This document shows, one piece after another, positions 8,340 to 18,146 of a stretch of DNA of 64,000 nucleotides. A program made the position numbers and the translations under genes. The stretch lies in the NCBI RefSeq assembly GCF_927798095.1, contig NZ_CAKMMF010000018.1, positions 56,854 to 120,853 on the forward strand, in the 5' to 3' direction. The first letter of the stretch is position 1. Each line of letters starts with the position of its first letter. Source of the stretch: Paenibacillus plantiphilus. Lineage in GTDB: Bacteria; Bacillota; Bacilli; Paenibacillales; Paenibacillaceae. The notes under the pieces are model-generated. The model saw only the letters and a list, made by a program, of their open reading frames with translations, was not told the origin of the DNA and did not search any database.

Positions 8340-10886
8340 TCAATTCAAATGATCCATGTCGAAAATCGTAATTGTGCGTGTAGGATTTTTGCCGAGTGAA
8401 GCATTGCCCGTTGGATTGGCGAGCTGCACAAGGAAGTTTTCATTGTATTCGGGGATGGCATCATCCTCAATGAACACTTCTATATACTTGAACATCTCTC
8501 CCTCCTGAAACGTCAGCGTCCCCGAAGCCAGCACATAATCAGCGCTGTCCGCCGACTGGGCGACTGCATAATAATCAACGGCAACTGCGCCCTTCAATCC
8601 CCCTTGCCGCAGCACCTTCAACCGGACATCCCCTGACTCCTCCACCAGTCTGTAAGTCGGTGCATCGAAGGTCAGCCTGCTTGGCTTGAGGTCATTGTCG
8701 CTGATCGTAACAATTGCCTCCGAAGAGCCGATACTCGCGCCTCCTGTCGGATTGCTCAACGTTACAATGAACGTTTCTGCTTCTTCGATAATAGAATCGT
8801 CATAGATCGGCACTGCAAACGTCTTCCTATACTCGCCAGCCTCAAACACCATAGTGCCTGAGACCGCCCCGTAATCACTGCCGCCTGTACCTGTCCCGTC
8901 ACTTGTTGAGTAATCGACCGAAACCTCTCCTGTCACACCGTCCAATCGATGGACCGTCACCTGAACCGCACCATCACTCTCCGCAGCGATAATAGAGGCG
9001 TCCAAACCAAGCGATCCTGAATGATTAGGATCATCATCCAATAGAATCACGGTCATCGTGCTCCTCGCGCCAAGCGTTGCACCGCCTTGCGGGTTGCTTA
9101 GAACAACTGTGAAGGTCTCATTTTCCTCGTGATTGTAATCATTAATGGCCAGATCCAGATATAACCGCTTCTTATCCCACCCCGGTCCGAACTCCACGGT
9201 CGTGGATAGACTCTTGAAATCAACGCCCTTCGTTGCAGAACCACTGTACACATTCACATCAACAGCTACATCGCCATAAGTGCCTCCGCTACGCACAATC
9301 TCCAGCAGATCGACAAGACTGCTTTCTTCAACCTCCAATGTATCGGTGCCCCACTCAAGAACACCAGGAGCAGTATTCAGATCATTGTCCGCAATCCAAA
9401 TAAGCGCCTTATGGGGCGTGCCAAGCACAGCACCTCCCGTCGGGCTGCTTAATACAATGGAGAAATCTTCGCCGTCCTCCTCATCAGAATCGTCGATGAT
9501 CGGAATCGCTATCGTCTTGCTCACTTCATGCTCAGCGAACAGCAATGTTCCGCTGACTGGCACATAATCAGCAGATGCCAAGGCATTGCCTTCCACAGTC
9601 GCATAGTTGACGGCGGCATCGCCGATTGACCCATATTTCCGCAGTACAGTGACGAGTGCGAATCCACCATCCTCATTGACAGCCTCCTCCAGCTTCAATT
9701 GAAACTGACCTGGCTGCCCATAATCATTATCCGCAATGGTTACTTCCAGACTGTCCGAATCGCCAATTGTTGTGCCGCCGGTTGGATTGCTTAACTGAAT
9801 CGTGAACGTCTCCGGAATACGGCCTTCCACCTTCGTATCACGCATCACATAAACAGGAAATCCCTGCTGCGATTGCCCTTCGCTGAACCTTAACGTTCCG
9901 GAGAGAGGCCGAAAGTCTTCGCCGCTGACAGCCGTTCCGTCAATAGTAAAGTAGTCAACAGTTGCAGGCTCCAACGTGCCGTCTCGAATGACATTGACAT
10001 ACGTATAACCATAATCCTCTTGCAGCCCGGCTGATTCGCTGCTGAAGTTGAATTGACCGGGAGAGGGCGGAGCATCGTTGTCCAGAATCGTAATCGTCGC
10101 CCGATGCTGAGCGCCAATCGCAGCACCATCGGCGCCCTCCAGCTCAATAACAATCGTTTCATCCCCCTCATATTCTTCATCGTCGTACAAGATGATACTG
10201 ACTTCACTTTCTGTTGCGCCTGGTTCAAAATGTGCGTAGGTCGGCTGCGGCATGTCATAATCCATGTACGGAGTAGCAGTCCCGGTATAGACATGATAAT
10301 TGAAGGAAGCATATCTGCTGCTTGCTCCAGTACGGACTACTGTAAAGGTTGCTTTATACTCGCCTTCTTCGACGGTATAGGCAGGTGAGCTGAACTGCAC
10401 GAGGCCATTATCCGTATTTTCGTCATCATGAATGACGATTTCGGCACTGGAGATGGTATCCAGAACAGCGCCGTTAGTGGGGTTGCTAAGTGTAATCGCA
10501 AACCATTCATCGCCCTCCAGATAGGAATCCCCACGGCTTTTAATCGGGATGTACTGGTACAATTGATGATGCTCGAAGACTAGTGTTCCCTGTGCCTGTT
10601 CATAGTCTTCTCCGGCGGTTGCGGTTCCGTCTGTCGTCGTATAATCGACCTCAACTTCACCATCTGCTCCTCCGGCGCGATCAACGCGGATGAACATGCT
10701 CGCGCTCCCATCTTCGTTTTCCTCCAGGCTGTATTCGGATAATTCTAGTGAAAGCTTCCCAGGCAATGATAATGATGCATGCGCAGTTTCCATTAGTATA
10801 GGCTGAATGAACAATGAGACAACAATCGTTGAAATGACAGTAAGAATCAGGCTACGGCTGAACTGCGTTCTTGTACGCTTGAACAT
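8340..10886 (-). CDS. Secreted protein with seven Calx-beta repeats
   Basis: The product is 848 residues starting at the ATG at 10886 (GGAGGTTGTTGAAT upstream); a start at 10934 would add residues that look non-coding. A signal peptide (about 12-36, ending near HASLS) leads into seven Calx-beta domains. Characteristic repeats are DYxxxSGTLxF, DDSxxEExExF and SNPTGGA. The last domain ends in DMDHLN, like DTDHLF in the neighbouring protein. There is no wall anchor. It is probably a calcium-stabilised, EPS-associated surface or matrix protein, and a duplication partner of the 5721-8006 gene. Confidence 0.85.
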   Translation of the reverse strand: MFKRTRTQFSRSLILTVISTIVVSLFIQPILMETAHASLSLPGKLSLELSEYSLEENEDGSASMFIRVDRAGGADGEVEVDYTTTDGTATAGEDYEQAQGTLVFEHHQLYQYIPIKSRGDSYLEGDEWFAITLSNPTNGAVLDTISSAEIVIHDDENTDNGLVQFSSPAYTVEEGEYKATFTVVRTGASSRYASFNYHVYTGTATPYMDYDMPQPTYAHFEPGATESEVSIILYDDEEYEGDETIVIELEGADGAAIGAQHRATITILDNDAPPSPGQFNFSSESAGLQEDYGYTYVNVIRDGTLEPATVDYFTIDGTAVSGEDFRPLSGTLRFSEGQSQQGFPVYVMRDTKVEGRIPETFTIQLSNPTGGTTIGDSDSLEVTIADNDYGQPGQFQLKLEEAVNEDGGFALVTVLRKYGSIGDAAVNYATVEGNALASADYVPVSGTLLFAEHEVSKTIAIPIIDDSDEEDGEDFSIVLSSPTGGAVLGTPHKALIWIADNDLNTAPGVLEWGTDTLEVEESSLVDLLEIVRSGGTYGDVAVDVNVYSGSATKGVDFKSLSTTVEFGPGWDKKRLYLDLAINDYNHEENETFTVVLSNPQGGATLGARSTMTVILLDDDPNHSGSLGLDASIIAAESDGAVQVTVHRLDGVTGEVSVDYSTSDGTGTGGSDYGAVSGTMVFEAGEYRKTFAVPIYDDSIIEEAETFIVTLSNPTGGASIGSSEAIVTISDNDLKPSRLTFDAPTYRLVEESGDVRLKVLRQGGLKGAVAVDYYAVAQSADSADYVLASGTLTFQEGEMFKYIEVFIEDDAIPEYNENFLVQLANPTGNASLGKNPTRTITIFDMDHLN

Positions 10887-11125
10887 ATTCAACAACCTCC
10901 ATCCAATACTACCTACAGCATCATATGATCTCACTCACCCTACCCATGACTTTTTTGTATCAGGCTGCTATCTTGTTCTAGATGAAAACTATGTATTGCA
11001 ATCTATATAAACAACTCATGCACGAATACACGCTCATTTCACAATGATAGCGGGCTCTCATGCATGAGTCAGTTGCTTCCGGCTTTACGTTGCGTGCGGA
11101 TATGCGGAGCGTATGCCCCTGTTAC
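10887..11125. other. Intergenic region upstream of the Calx-beta gene
   Basis: The region carries the ribosome binding site of the Calx-beta gene. It has one half of the operator motif (TTTTGTATC, about 10953-10961) without a matching second arm. A pair of inverted ACTCATGCA/TGCATGAGT segments (about 11013 and 11061) may form a weak terminator for the upstream beta-helix gene. Confidence 0.4.
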
Positions 11126-13027
11126 TTAATCGACATAATAGGTGCCTGTAAAATCGTAGTTGGTCATCACCTGAGACAGCGACCGCACCGTATAGATATT
11201 CAATGCCAGTTGGCCATTGTTATGAACGAAAGGCGGTTCCCCTGCATATCCGATCAAGATGCTGCCTGCCTGCCTCACTAATAGATTCGCAACATTCAAT
11301 TGGCTGCCATCCCACGAAACATCAGCTGTCAGCATAAGCTTGGAGCCCCCTGATCTAACCCGGCAGGTCAATTTCACACTCAGCAAGCTTGGCATCGGGA
11401 ACAGATCAATTTGTTTAAAGCTGTTTATGCTCGTCGATATCGGAGCAGTAAATGCGGTCAAGCTCTGCAAGGTAGCGCCCAAATATCCGCTAGTCCCGCT
11501 ATAGGTCAGAACGTTGGTCGGGACGCTCAGCGATACAATCCGCTCGATCAAAGCCCCGCTCTGGGCAGAAGCGAGCGTGGGGCAATTCTTTACAAACAAG
11601 CTGCCATGCACCTTTCCGCTTACCCCTGCATACACGCCGACTTTGCAATCCTCAACGAAGGAGCCTTGAACGTTGCAGGAGCTGCTGCCGTCAATCCAGT
11701 ATCCTTTATTAAAGCCGCGAATATAATTGTTGGCGAAATTGCATTCAAGATGCCCCTTAGGGTCGTACAATCGATGAATACCATTTCCGTTCTGAGACAT
11801 ATTTTGCTGAATGAATATATTATTCGTCACCAGCGGCGGCCTTGCCCAGGAGCTGTTCTGAATGCGGGCGCCGTCACCGATGCAATCGTTGAACACATTC
11901 CCTGTAATAATAATGTTCTCTTGATTCCCTTCAATGTGCACTGCTTCCAAACGGGACTTCTCGCTTATGTTGCCTGTCATAATGACATCATGCGTATTCG
12001 CGATGCCGATTGCGAATCCCGAGCTGCTGCTTGATCCCTGCTCATCCGCGCAGAGTCGGTTGCCTATAATAAACACCTGCTTGAAATTATCATACTGCAG
12101 TCCCGCATTTGCAGTCGGGGTGTTCAGTTCTATCGCATCCGCTGTCCTGGAGTAGATGTTGTTGAATAGAATTTTCATATTTTTGCCGGTCTTGGCGCCG
12201 CTATTGATTAGGACCCCATACTGATTTGCAGCAATATCACTATCTATGAGGACGATGTTCTCCGCGTTGGCGGTATTCAGCTGTACGCCATGCCCTGCGG
12301 TCTGAATCTTGATTCTGGCCAGTCTCACACGCTTCGGATTGCCAGTAAAAAATACGCATTGCACGGAGCCCCCGTCAAGTTCAACCTGGTCGATATCAAT
12401 ATCCGAATCGTTGATTCTAACCTCGCCGGATATACTTGCATTCGTATTCGTAATCTTCCTGTTGCCAAAAGCTAGAACTTTGACACCGCTTCCTAAAGTA
12501 AGCGTCTTCGTGATGGTTACATTCTCATTCAGCTGCAGTGGAATTTTTGTTGAAGAAGCGCTGCCCAGCGCCTTTTGCATAGCAGCCGTATCGTCCTCTC
12601 CGAACCAACGGGGATACAGCATCGCACATTTCATATTGCCGCTGACTGTGCCGCCAGCTGTTGTATCAAACAGCCAATCATCCGGGCTTGCGGTTATTGA
12701 ACCGTTTATCTCTATCGTTCTATTCAGTGCAGGCTTCAATCGTGCATGATGTCCAAAGATGAGCTCTTTATTGGCCGGAATCGTAACACTAGTCCTCAAC
12801 AAGTAGACGCCCTGCGGAATAAGGATCGTGTCCGTATCTTCAGCAAGCGCTGCGACAAGGGCCTCCGAGCTGCTGCGCACTCCCGTTGGGTCAGCTCCCT
12901 TCCACTGAATGTTAAATCCTCTCTGTGTGAATTCTTTATCAATATCGCGAAAATTCTCACTCAATGCCTCAGGTTGTACAACTTCCGAATTCGTCCATTC
13001 CTTCATGCCCATGTTGTCAGTTGTCAC
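11126..13027 (-). CDS. Right-handed beta-helix protein (pectate-lyase-3 superfamily), no signal peptide
   Basis: The product is 633 residues. The start chosen is GTG at 13027, with a near-perfect SD (AGAGGGGGTGAG) 7 bases upstream; an ATG at 13066 with GGAGTGA is a possible alternative. The N-terminus has no signal peptide. A segment resembling the pectate-lyase-3 start (GADPTGVRSSSEAL, LIPQGVYLL) is followed by many short parabolic strands of the NIxxxxNxI type, then a C-terminal beta domain from about residue 480. Such folds include polysaccharide lyases, epimerases and tailspike-like proteins. Acting on the uronic-acid EPS is inferred from context only. The lack of a signal peptide is odd beside its secreted relative at 13363-15090. 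Confidence 0.75.
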   Translation of the reverse strand: MTTDNMGMKEWTNSEVVQPEALSENFRDIDKEFTQRGFNIQWKGADPTGVRSSSEALVAALAEDTDTILIPQGVYLLRTSVTIPANKELIFGHHARLKPALNRTIEINGSITASPDDWLFDTTAGGTVSGNMKCAMLYPRWFGEDDTAAMQKALGSASSTKIPLQLNENVTITKTLTLGSGVKVLAFGNRKITNTNASISGEVRINDSDIDIDQVELDGGSVQCVFFTGNPKRVRLARIKIQTAGHGVQLNTANAENIVLIDSDIAANQYGVLINSGAKTGKNMKILFNNIYSRTADAIELNTPTANAGLQYDNFKQVFIIGNRLCADEQGSSSSSGFAIGIANTHDVIMTGNISEKSRLEAVHIEGNQENIIITGNVFNDCIGDGARIQNSSWARPPLVTNNIFIQQNMSQNGNGIHRLYDPKGHLECNFANNYIRGFNKGYWIDGSSSCNVQGSFVEDCKVGVYAGVSGKVHGSLFVKNCPTLASAQSGALIERIVSLSVPTNVLTYSGTSGYLGATLQSLTAFTAPISTSINSFKQIDLFPMPSLLSVKLTCRVRSGGSKLMLTADVSWDGSQLNVANLLVRQAGSILIGYAGEPPFVHNNGQLALNIYTVRSLSQVMTNYDFTGTYYVD

Positions 13028-13132
13028 CGAATTCTCACCCCCTCTTAGTATATTAAGGGTTTTCATTGAGTGTTCACTCCAGAGGAACTGATTCCCGAAA
13101 ATGATGAAAGCGTTTATATTTTATAAGTTGAA

Positions 13133-13275
13133 AGATTGAAAGGAACAAGGGGTCGCTGCGCTGGGGGAATGTTCTTACGATCGCTGTTGTTCCCGGAATT
13201 CTTGAATTGTGGTTGTTATGGTGGAATTCCGGGAACAAAGGCGAGCGCTGACGCTTCTCCAGAAACATTCCCCTG
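13133..13275. repeat. Palindromic repeat element, family R1 copy 2
   Basis: The left arm (GGGGGAATGTTCTTACGATC), the inner stem GTTCCCGGAATTC/GAATTCCGGGAAC and the right arm (CGCTGACGCTTCTCCAGAAA) match copies 1 and 3. Only the central loop of about 20 bases differs. It fills the gap between the two beta-helix genes. Confidence 0.85.
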
Positions 13276-13298
13276 CTTCATAATATGAACTGCAAGAA

Positions 13299-13324
13299 GG
13301 AGGCCCCTCTTGCAGGCCCCCTCC
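13299..13324 (-). terminator. Possible terminator after the secreted beta-helix gene
   Basis: GGAGG and GGCC segments pair with GGCC and CCTCC across a loop rich in CTCTTGCA. The T-tract is weak, so it may be only an RNA hairpin. Confidence 0.4.
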
Positions 13325-13362
13325 AAACATCCACCGTATCATGCAGGGGATGTCTCATCCCT

Positions 13363-15090
13363 TTATTTTAGTAGGGTCAATCCTTCGAATTGGATATCGA
13401 TGGCGATCTTGCCTGCCGTTGCGCTGGTAGCTTGAACCTGCAGCGTTCGTCCATTCATTCGCGGCTCCAGCACCTCGATAGTGCCTGATCTGTCATGAGC
13501 CGCTTGCGCAATCGTCAGCTTGGAGCCATTCCAGCTGAGCTTATACAGCTTGGTAGAGTAGGACGTCCCTTGCTTCGCAGTTGCATAGAGTATGCCTTCC
13601 GAGCTGGACCCTAGTGAAAAAGCATTGATCCAGTCGGTCTTTGTGTCCTTCAAATCTACGATGGCCACCTTATTCTGATTGCGAATCGGCACAGGGTATT
13701 TGTATTCAGCGCCATAACCGATGTCTCCCGATTTATTGCCATAGAAGGAATTCCCAGATATATACCAGCCTAAACCTGATCTCCTCAAAAACAGGCCATA
13801 CCCTGTATTATCGCTCACAATATTGTCCGTCAGTTTGAGATTGCGAACCTCTCCATCGATTCTGATTCCGTCTCCCTTATTCCTCGTAACGATATTGTGA
13901 GAGACAATAATGTTCGATTCACCGGAATAGCTTGCTACCCGAATGCCGCCGCTAGAGTTGTCTGTAACGGTATTGCCGGTAATGACAACATTGGTCGCCT
14001 GCTTGTCTATCGCATACTCCAGCTGAATGCCGAAATCATGAGCGCGGTAGATCGAATTGTCAGCTATCGTAATATAATCGCCATCAATCACGTATATGCC
14101 CGAATTGAGGCCCGTGTCCGGATCATTTTGCACACCGTTAATAATGTTGCCTACAATCGTGATATGCTTCGCCTCGTCCTCAATATGAATCGCCTCATAG
14201 CGGGCTTTCTCGAATACATTCCCGATAATGGTCACATTCGTCGCACCGGAAATACCGACGCCGAAGCCGGAATTAGCCGATTTCCCTACCCCTTTCGGTA
14301 CGGAAATATAATTGTTGGCAATGACGAATTGAGAGCCTGATTGATAAGCCACGCCCGAATGATTCAGCTCGATTGCATCGCCATAAATATCAATGAACTG
14401 ATTGTTGACGACACGCACATCGGTAACATCCTTGGCGCCATTGTTCGTCAGCACCCCGTACGTCACCTTCTCGAAATGATTCCCGCTCACCTGCACATGT
14501 TTGATGCCGACTGAGTTAATATTGATCGCCTGAGACCTGATGCCTGTAAAAAGATTATTCGTAATCCACACATTTTTCACATTTGCATGCAGATCGATTC
14601 CAATGCCGTTGCTTGTCTTCGTATTCGACAGTATGAGCCCCTCAACGACGACATCCTGCTGTGAAGCGGATATAACCAGCACCGCATTATCCTTATTGAC
14701 GTTGGATCTTACAATTCTGGCACGGTCTCCGAGCACCTTCGTATCGGAGTAGACATAAATATTATTCGACGTCTTATAGGTCCCCTCAGGCAGATAGACA
14801 ACGCCTCCGCCTAGCGACTTCGCTTTATTCATCGCTTTCTGAATGGCTGCCGTATCATCCGTCTTTCCATCCCCCACAGCCTTGAAGCTGCTGCTCTTCA
14901 CATTCAATGTAACGGAATAGTTGTTCGGAGCGCTGGTCTGATAGCTGCTGACTGCTGCAGCTGCCAGCTTGCTGTTCAGCGTGTTATATCGATCCGTCGC
15001 TTCTGTAACTCCCGAATTGGAAGCTGCCGTCATCGCCAATAGGAATACAAGCCATAATAATACAAATCCAATCGATTGCCGTTTGCCCAT
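13363..15090 (-). CDS. Secreted right-handed beta-helix protein (pectate-lyase-3 type)
   Basis: The product is 575 residues from the ATG at 15090, which has GGAGGGTAACGAA upstream; longer starts would run into the ABC gene. The signal peptide is at residues 1-30. Residues 65-115 carry the diagnostic pectate-lyase-3 start (VGDGKTDDTAAIQKAM, GGGVVYLPEGTYK). About a dozen helix coils with NVxIxGNxxxN repeats follow, then a C-terminal beta domain. It may be a lyase, epimerase or structural protein for the uronic-acid EPS. It lies 34 bases after the lasso ABC exporter gene on the same strand and may be co-transcribed with it. Confidence 0.82.
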   Translation of the reverse strand: MGKRQSIGFVLLWLVFLLAMTAASNSGVTEATDRYNTLNSKLAAAAVSSYQTSAPNNYSVTLNVKSSSFKAVGDGKTDDTAAIQKAMNKAKSLGGGVVYLPEGTYKTSNNIYVYSDTKVLGDRARIVRSNVNKDNAVLVISASQQDVVVEGLILSNTKTSNGIGIDLHANVKNVWITNNLFTGIRSQAININSVGIKHVQVSGNHFEKVTYGVLTNNGAKDVTDVRVVNNQFIDIYGDAIELNHSGVAYQSGSQFVIANNYISVPKGVGKSANSGFGVGISGATNVTIIGNVFEKARYEAIHIEDEAKHITIVGNIINGVQNDPDTGLNSGIYVIDGDYITIADNSIYRAHDFGIQLEYAIDKQATNVVITGNTVTDNSSGGIRVASYSGESNIIVSHNIVTRNKGDGIRIDGEVRNLKLTDNIVSDNTGYGLFLRRSGLGWYISGNSFYGNKSGDIGYGAEYKYPVPIRNQNKVAIVDLKDTKTDWINAFSLGSSSEGILYATAKQGTSYSTKLYKLSWNGSKLTIAQAAHDRSGTIEVLEPRMNGRTLQVQATSATAGKIAIDIQFEGLTLLK

Positions 15091-15124
15091 TTCGTTACCC
15101 TCCATCTTGCACTCCCGTCTATTA

Positions 15125-16927
15125 TTACCCATTTGATTCCATTTGATAGGACAATAATTGACTGAATGTTCCTTTTGTTTCCCTAGAGAGCTGCGTATAT
15201 CCCCCTTGCTGAATGATCTCCCCCTGCTCCAGAACGATGACTTGATCCGCATTCCGAATCGTTGACAAGCGATGGGCGACTACAATAATGATCATCCTGC
15301 TCTTCAGCTTGTCGATCGCAGCTTGAATGGTAGCTTCATTCTTATTGTCCAATGCGCTGGTCGCCTCATCCAGCACCAGAATAGCAGGTCTGCGCAGAAT
15401 GGCTCTGGCCAGCACGATACGCTGCCGCTCTCCTCCCGACAGCCTTGCGCCACGGTCGCCGATGACCGTATCCAGCCCTTGCGGCAGCCGGCTAACGAAC
15501 TCATGAGACGCTGTAATTTCGAGCGCTTCCCACAGCTCTTCGTCGGTCGCATCCGGCTCGACCAGCAAGAGATTCTCTCTAATCGAGGCATGGAACAAGA
15601 ATGGCTCCTGCGAGACATAGCTGACAGCGCCTCTTAACGCAGCTATGTGATCCTTGCGCAGAGGGGCGCCATCAATGAGGAGCTCCCCCCTCTCGGGTTG
15701 AATAAGACCGATCAGAATGTCGATCAACGTGCTTTTGCCTGCGCCCGACTTGCCTACAATGGCAGTCATACTATTGGCAGGTATGCGCAAATTTATATTA
15801 TGAATCGCATAAGCGGATTGCTTGCTGTCATACCGGAAGTCGATATGGCGGCATTCCATGCCATGCTCTATGCGAAGCGAATTCTCACGGGAAGATGAAG
15901 CTGTTGATTGCCATTCCCTGGATTCCTCGCATTCCCGCTGCATCGCAATGACATTCTTGAATGCGGGCAGATTCGTTACAATCTGCTCTGAGCTGCTCTG
16001 AATATCGGTGAAGCGCGGCCATAGACGAGAGAATATAATGACAATAATCATGAGCTGTGAAGGCTCTACACGGAATAGCTTGATGGACGTATATACGAAT
16101 AAAACGATGAGTACGACCGATGCTGCCCGGTAAGAGAACTGTGTCGTTGACTGCAGCCTGGTGAACTGCACCAGGTTGTTCTCCATTTGTGAGCATAGCT
16201 CACGAAACCACCTGTAATGAAGCTGCTCCAATCTGTTGCTCTTAATATCTTTAATCCCATTGAAATGCTCGGTTACTCCGGCATAATAAGTCTGCGACAA
16301 TTCGGATGTTCGATCTCCGATCGACTTGGCAGTTCGGATAAACTTGCGGGAGACGTAAGCAAGCACAAGTCCACTGACGATAACAAGAACTGTAAGCTCT
16401 ACGGATACGATTAATGCAAATACAATTTGGATCGACATGAAAACAAAGGAGGTTGCCAACCGCAGCGTTAATTGAATGCCCTGACTGACACGAGCGATCT
16501 CTGAAGTAAGGATGTGAATGAAATCCGATCTTCTTTTGCTCAGAAAAAACAGCCAATTGGCTTGGAGCAGCCCGCGATAGCTCTCTGTTCGCAGAGAACG
16601 GACGAAGCCTTGATGGATGCTGACATTCTGAATCGATTGGCTCCGCTGCAGAAACGCCTGGCCTACAACAATGGCCGCATATAAGGCAAGAATAAGGGGC
16701 AGCTTCCAGCCCTCCGGCAATCGGTTCAACCCGTCGGTCATCCAGGCCAGAATCGCGATTTGATTCAGGTCCAGACTAAAGATGCCAATCAAACCCAGCA
16801 GGGGAACGATGAGATAAATGCCGATGCCTTCGAACGCACTCATCACGATCATCGCCAGCATATTGAGGTACAGCTTCCTCCCGGCAAAAAGATGAAGCCT
16901 CCTCAAGAAGAACCCTATTTGAGCCAT
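15125..16927 (-). CDS. Lasso peptide ABC exporter (D protein), membrane-ATPase fusion
   Basis: The product is 600 residues from the ATG at 16927 (AAGGGG nine bases upstream). Six membrane helices occupy about residues 20-310. They are followed by an ATPase domain with Walker A GKSGAGKST near 392, signature LSGGERQR near 495, Walker B ILVLDEATSALD near 515 and a His switch (VAHRLST). Length and order fit the half-transporter exporters of lasso peptide clusters, which confer immunity by pumping out the product. It follows the nucleotidyltransferase gene by 22 bases and lies last in the maturation genes. Confidence 0.9.
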   Translation of the reverse strand: MAQIGFFLRRLHLFAGRKLYLNMLAMIVMSAFEGIGIYLIVPLLGLIGIFSLDLNQIAILAWMTDGLNRLPEGWKLPLILALYAAIVVGQAFLQRSQSIQNVSIHQGFVRSLRTESYRGLLQANWLFFLSKRRSDFIHILTSEIARVSQGIQLTLRLATSFVFMSIQIVFALIVSVELTVLVIVSGLVLAYVSRKFIRTAKSIGDRTSELSQTYYAGVTEHFNGIKDIKSNRLEQLHYRWFRELCSQMENNLVQFTRLQSTTQFSYRAASVVLIVLFVYTSIKLFRVEPSQLMIIVIIFSRLWPRFTDIQSSSEQIVTNLPAFKNVIAMQRECEESREWQSTASSSRENSLRIEHGMECRHIDFRYDSKQSAYAIHNINLRIPANSMTAIVGKSGAGKSTLIDILIGLIQPERGELLIDGAPLRKDHIAALRGAVSYVSQEPFLFHASIRENLLLVEPDATDEELWEALEITASHEFVSRLPQGLDTVIGDRGARLSGGERQRIVLARAILRRPAILVLDEATSALDNKNEATIQAAIDKLKSRMIIIVVAHRLSTIRNADQVIVLEQGEIIQQGGYTQLSRETKGTFSQLLSYQMESNG

Positions 16928-16949
16928 TACGTTCATCCCCTTGTCAGTC

Positions 16950-18146
16950 TTATGATGATGCCTGCTGCTTTCTTCGTCTCCAGATCCATAAGAACGGCCT
17001 TAGCGGGAAATACAGCACATACAATTTTTTGGGCAGCCGCAATGTCTCAATATCTCTATTGTTCGGATAGAGCAGGCTAACGATGAAAAGGAGCTTCTGA
17101 GAAGCAGATCGCAAGGAGAAGAGGTAACGCCGATAGTAGATCGTCAGATGCTGCGGAACCGGCGATAAAGTAATCATCTCATTCAGGAAAATGATCGCGC
17201 TTCTGGCCAGGCGATGCGCATGATTGCCGGCAGCAATGGGCTTCATCTCAGGTCCAATGGGCGTGCCTAACAATTGCGAGGCCAACAGCAGCGCTTGTCC
17301 TCCGATAGCCAAGCTGTGGTATCGCTTCAAATGCGCAGCAATATCGCTGCTGTTCAATTGCTTCTCCAGCATGCGGTCAATGTCGAGCAGCCAGCGCAGA
17401 CGAAACCATCCATGACGCGCGCCATGCTGCACAAGGAAGAGAAACATATCCTCGCTGCCCAGATAATACAGCGGATGCTCTGTCAGCACACTGGTTCTTC
17501 GCCGTGCCCACATCTCCTCAAAGGACGGCTCTTTGCCCTTGTCCGGATTCAGTCTCCAATGAAGCTCGATCTGTACACCCGTCTGCGGATTCGTATAGGA
17601 AATATGATGGACGCGCCACTTCCAATCATTCAGTATGCGGACCTCGCCTTCATCCAGCTCATATCCAGCGCCCAGCAGAATGGTCTCCGCCAGCTCCACC
17701 TCATCTGCCGAAACCAGAATATCCAGATCCTTGCATGTTCGAAGCGACAGCTCGCCGTAGAGCTCCTCTGCGAGAATCGGCCCTTTAAGCATAAGAGAGC
17801 GGACGCCGTTCTCATCGAACAGCCGGCTTACTTTATCCATAGTCGCAGTGAGATGCATCATTTGAAACGTATTTTTCCCGTATGCTGCGTAAAGCGCCTT
17901 CATCACTGCTTCCGGAATGGGACTGCTATCCCATCTCAACAGATTGGTATAGACGGTCGGATAAACGCGGTGATGCAGCGCTAGTCTGACAAAGTGGTCC
18001 CAGTCGATACCGCTCAGATCCCCTCCTCCAGTCATACGCTCCTTCAGCGCAGCGCTTGTCGGCGGCGATATTGGGCCAATGAGCGCCAGCAGCAGCTTGA
18101 GCTCCTTGGGGAACAGGCTCACATCGAGCGTCCTCTCGTTATCCAT
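16950..18146 (-). CDS. Nucleotidyltransferase-fold protein of lasso peptide clusters
   Basis: The product is 398 residues of the NTP_transf_5 type. The core carries LMLKGPILA near residue 118 and RTCKDLDILV near 136-145, the latter giving the DxD metal ligands. ATG at 18146 overlaps the peptidase stop, with AAAGGAG 8 bases upstream. Genes of this type sit beside HPr-kinase-like genes in Bacillota lasso clusters. In pseudomycoidin a homologue was reported to attach hexoses to the phosphorylated C-terminal Ser of the peptide. The same role here is an inference, made more interesting by the adjoining sugar-nucleotide genes. Confidence 0.85.
   Translation of the reverse strand: MDNERTLDVSLFPKELKLLLALIGPISPPTSAALKERMTGGGDLSGIDWDHFVRLALHHRVYPTVYTNLLRWDSSPIPEAVMKALYAAYGKNTFQMMHLTATMDKVSRLFDENGVRSLMLKGPILAEELYGELSLRTCKDLDILVSADEVELAETILLGAGYELDEGEVRILNDWKWRVHHISYTNPQTGVQIELHWRLNPDKGKEPSFEEMWARRRTSVLTEHPLYYLGSEDMFLFLVQHGARHGWFRLRWLLDIDRMLEKQLNSSDIAAHLKRYHSLAIGGQALLLASQLLGTPIGPEMKPIAAGNHAHRLARSAIIFLNEMITLSPVPQHLTIYYRRYLFSLRSASQKLLFIVSLLYPNNRDIETLRLPKKLYVLYFPLRPFLWIWRRRKQQASS

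Noticed and set aside
10947..10961. Operator site upstream of the seven-repeat Calx-beta gene
   Set aside because: Only one arm (GTATC) is present; the other half does not match.
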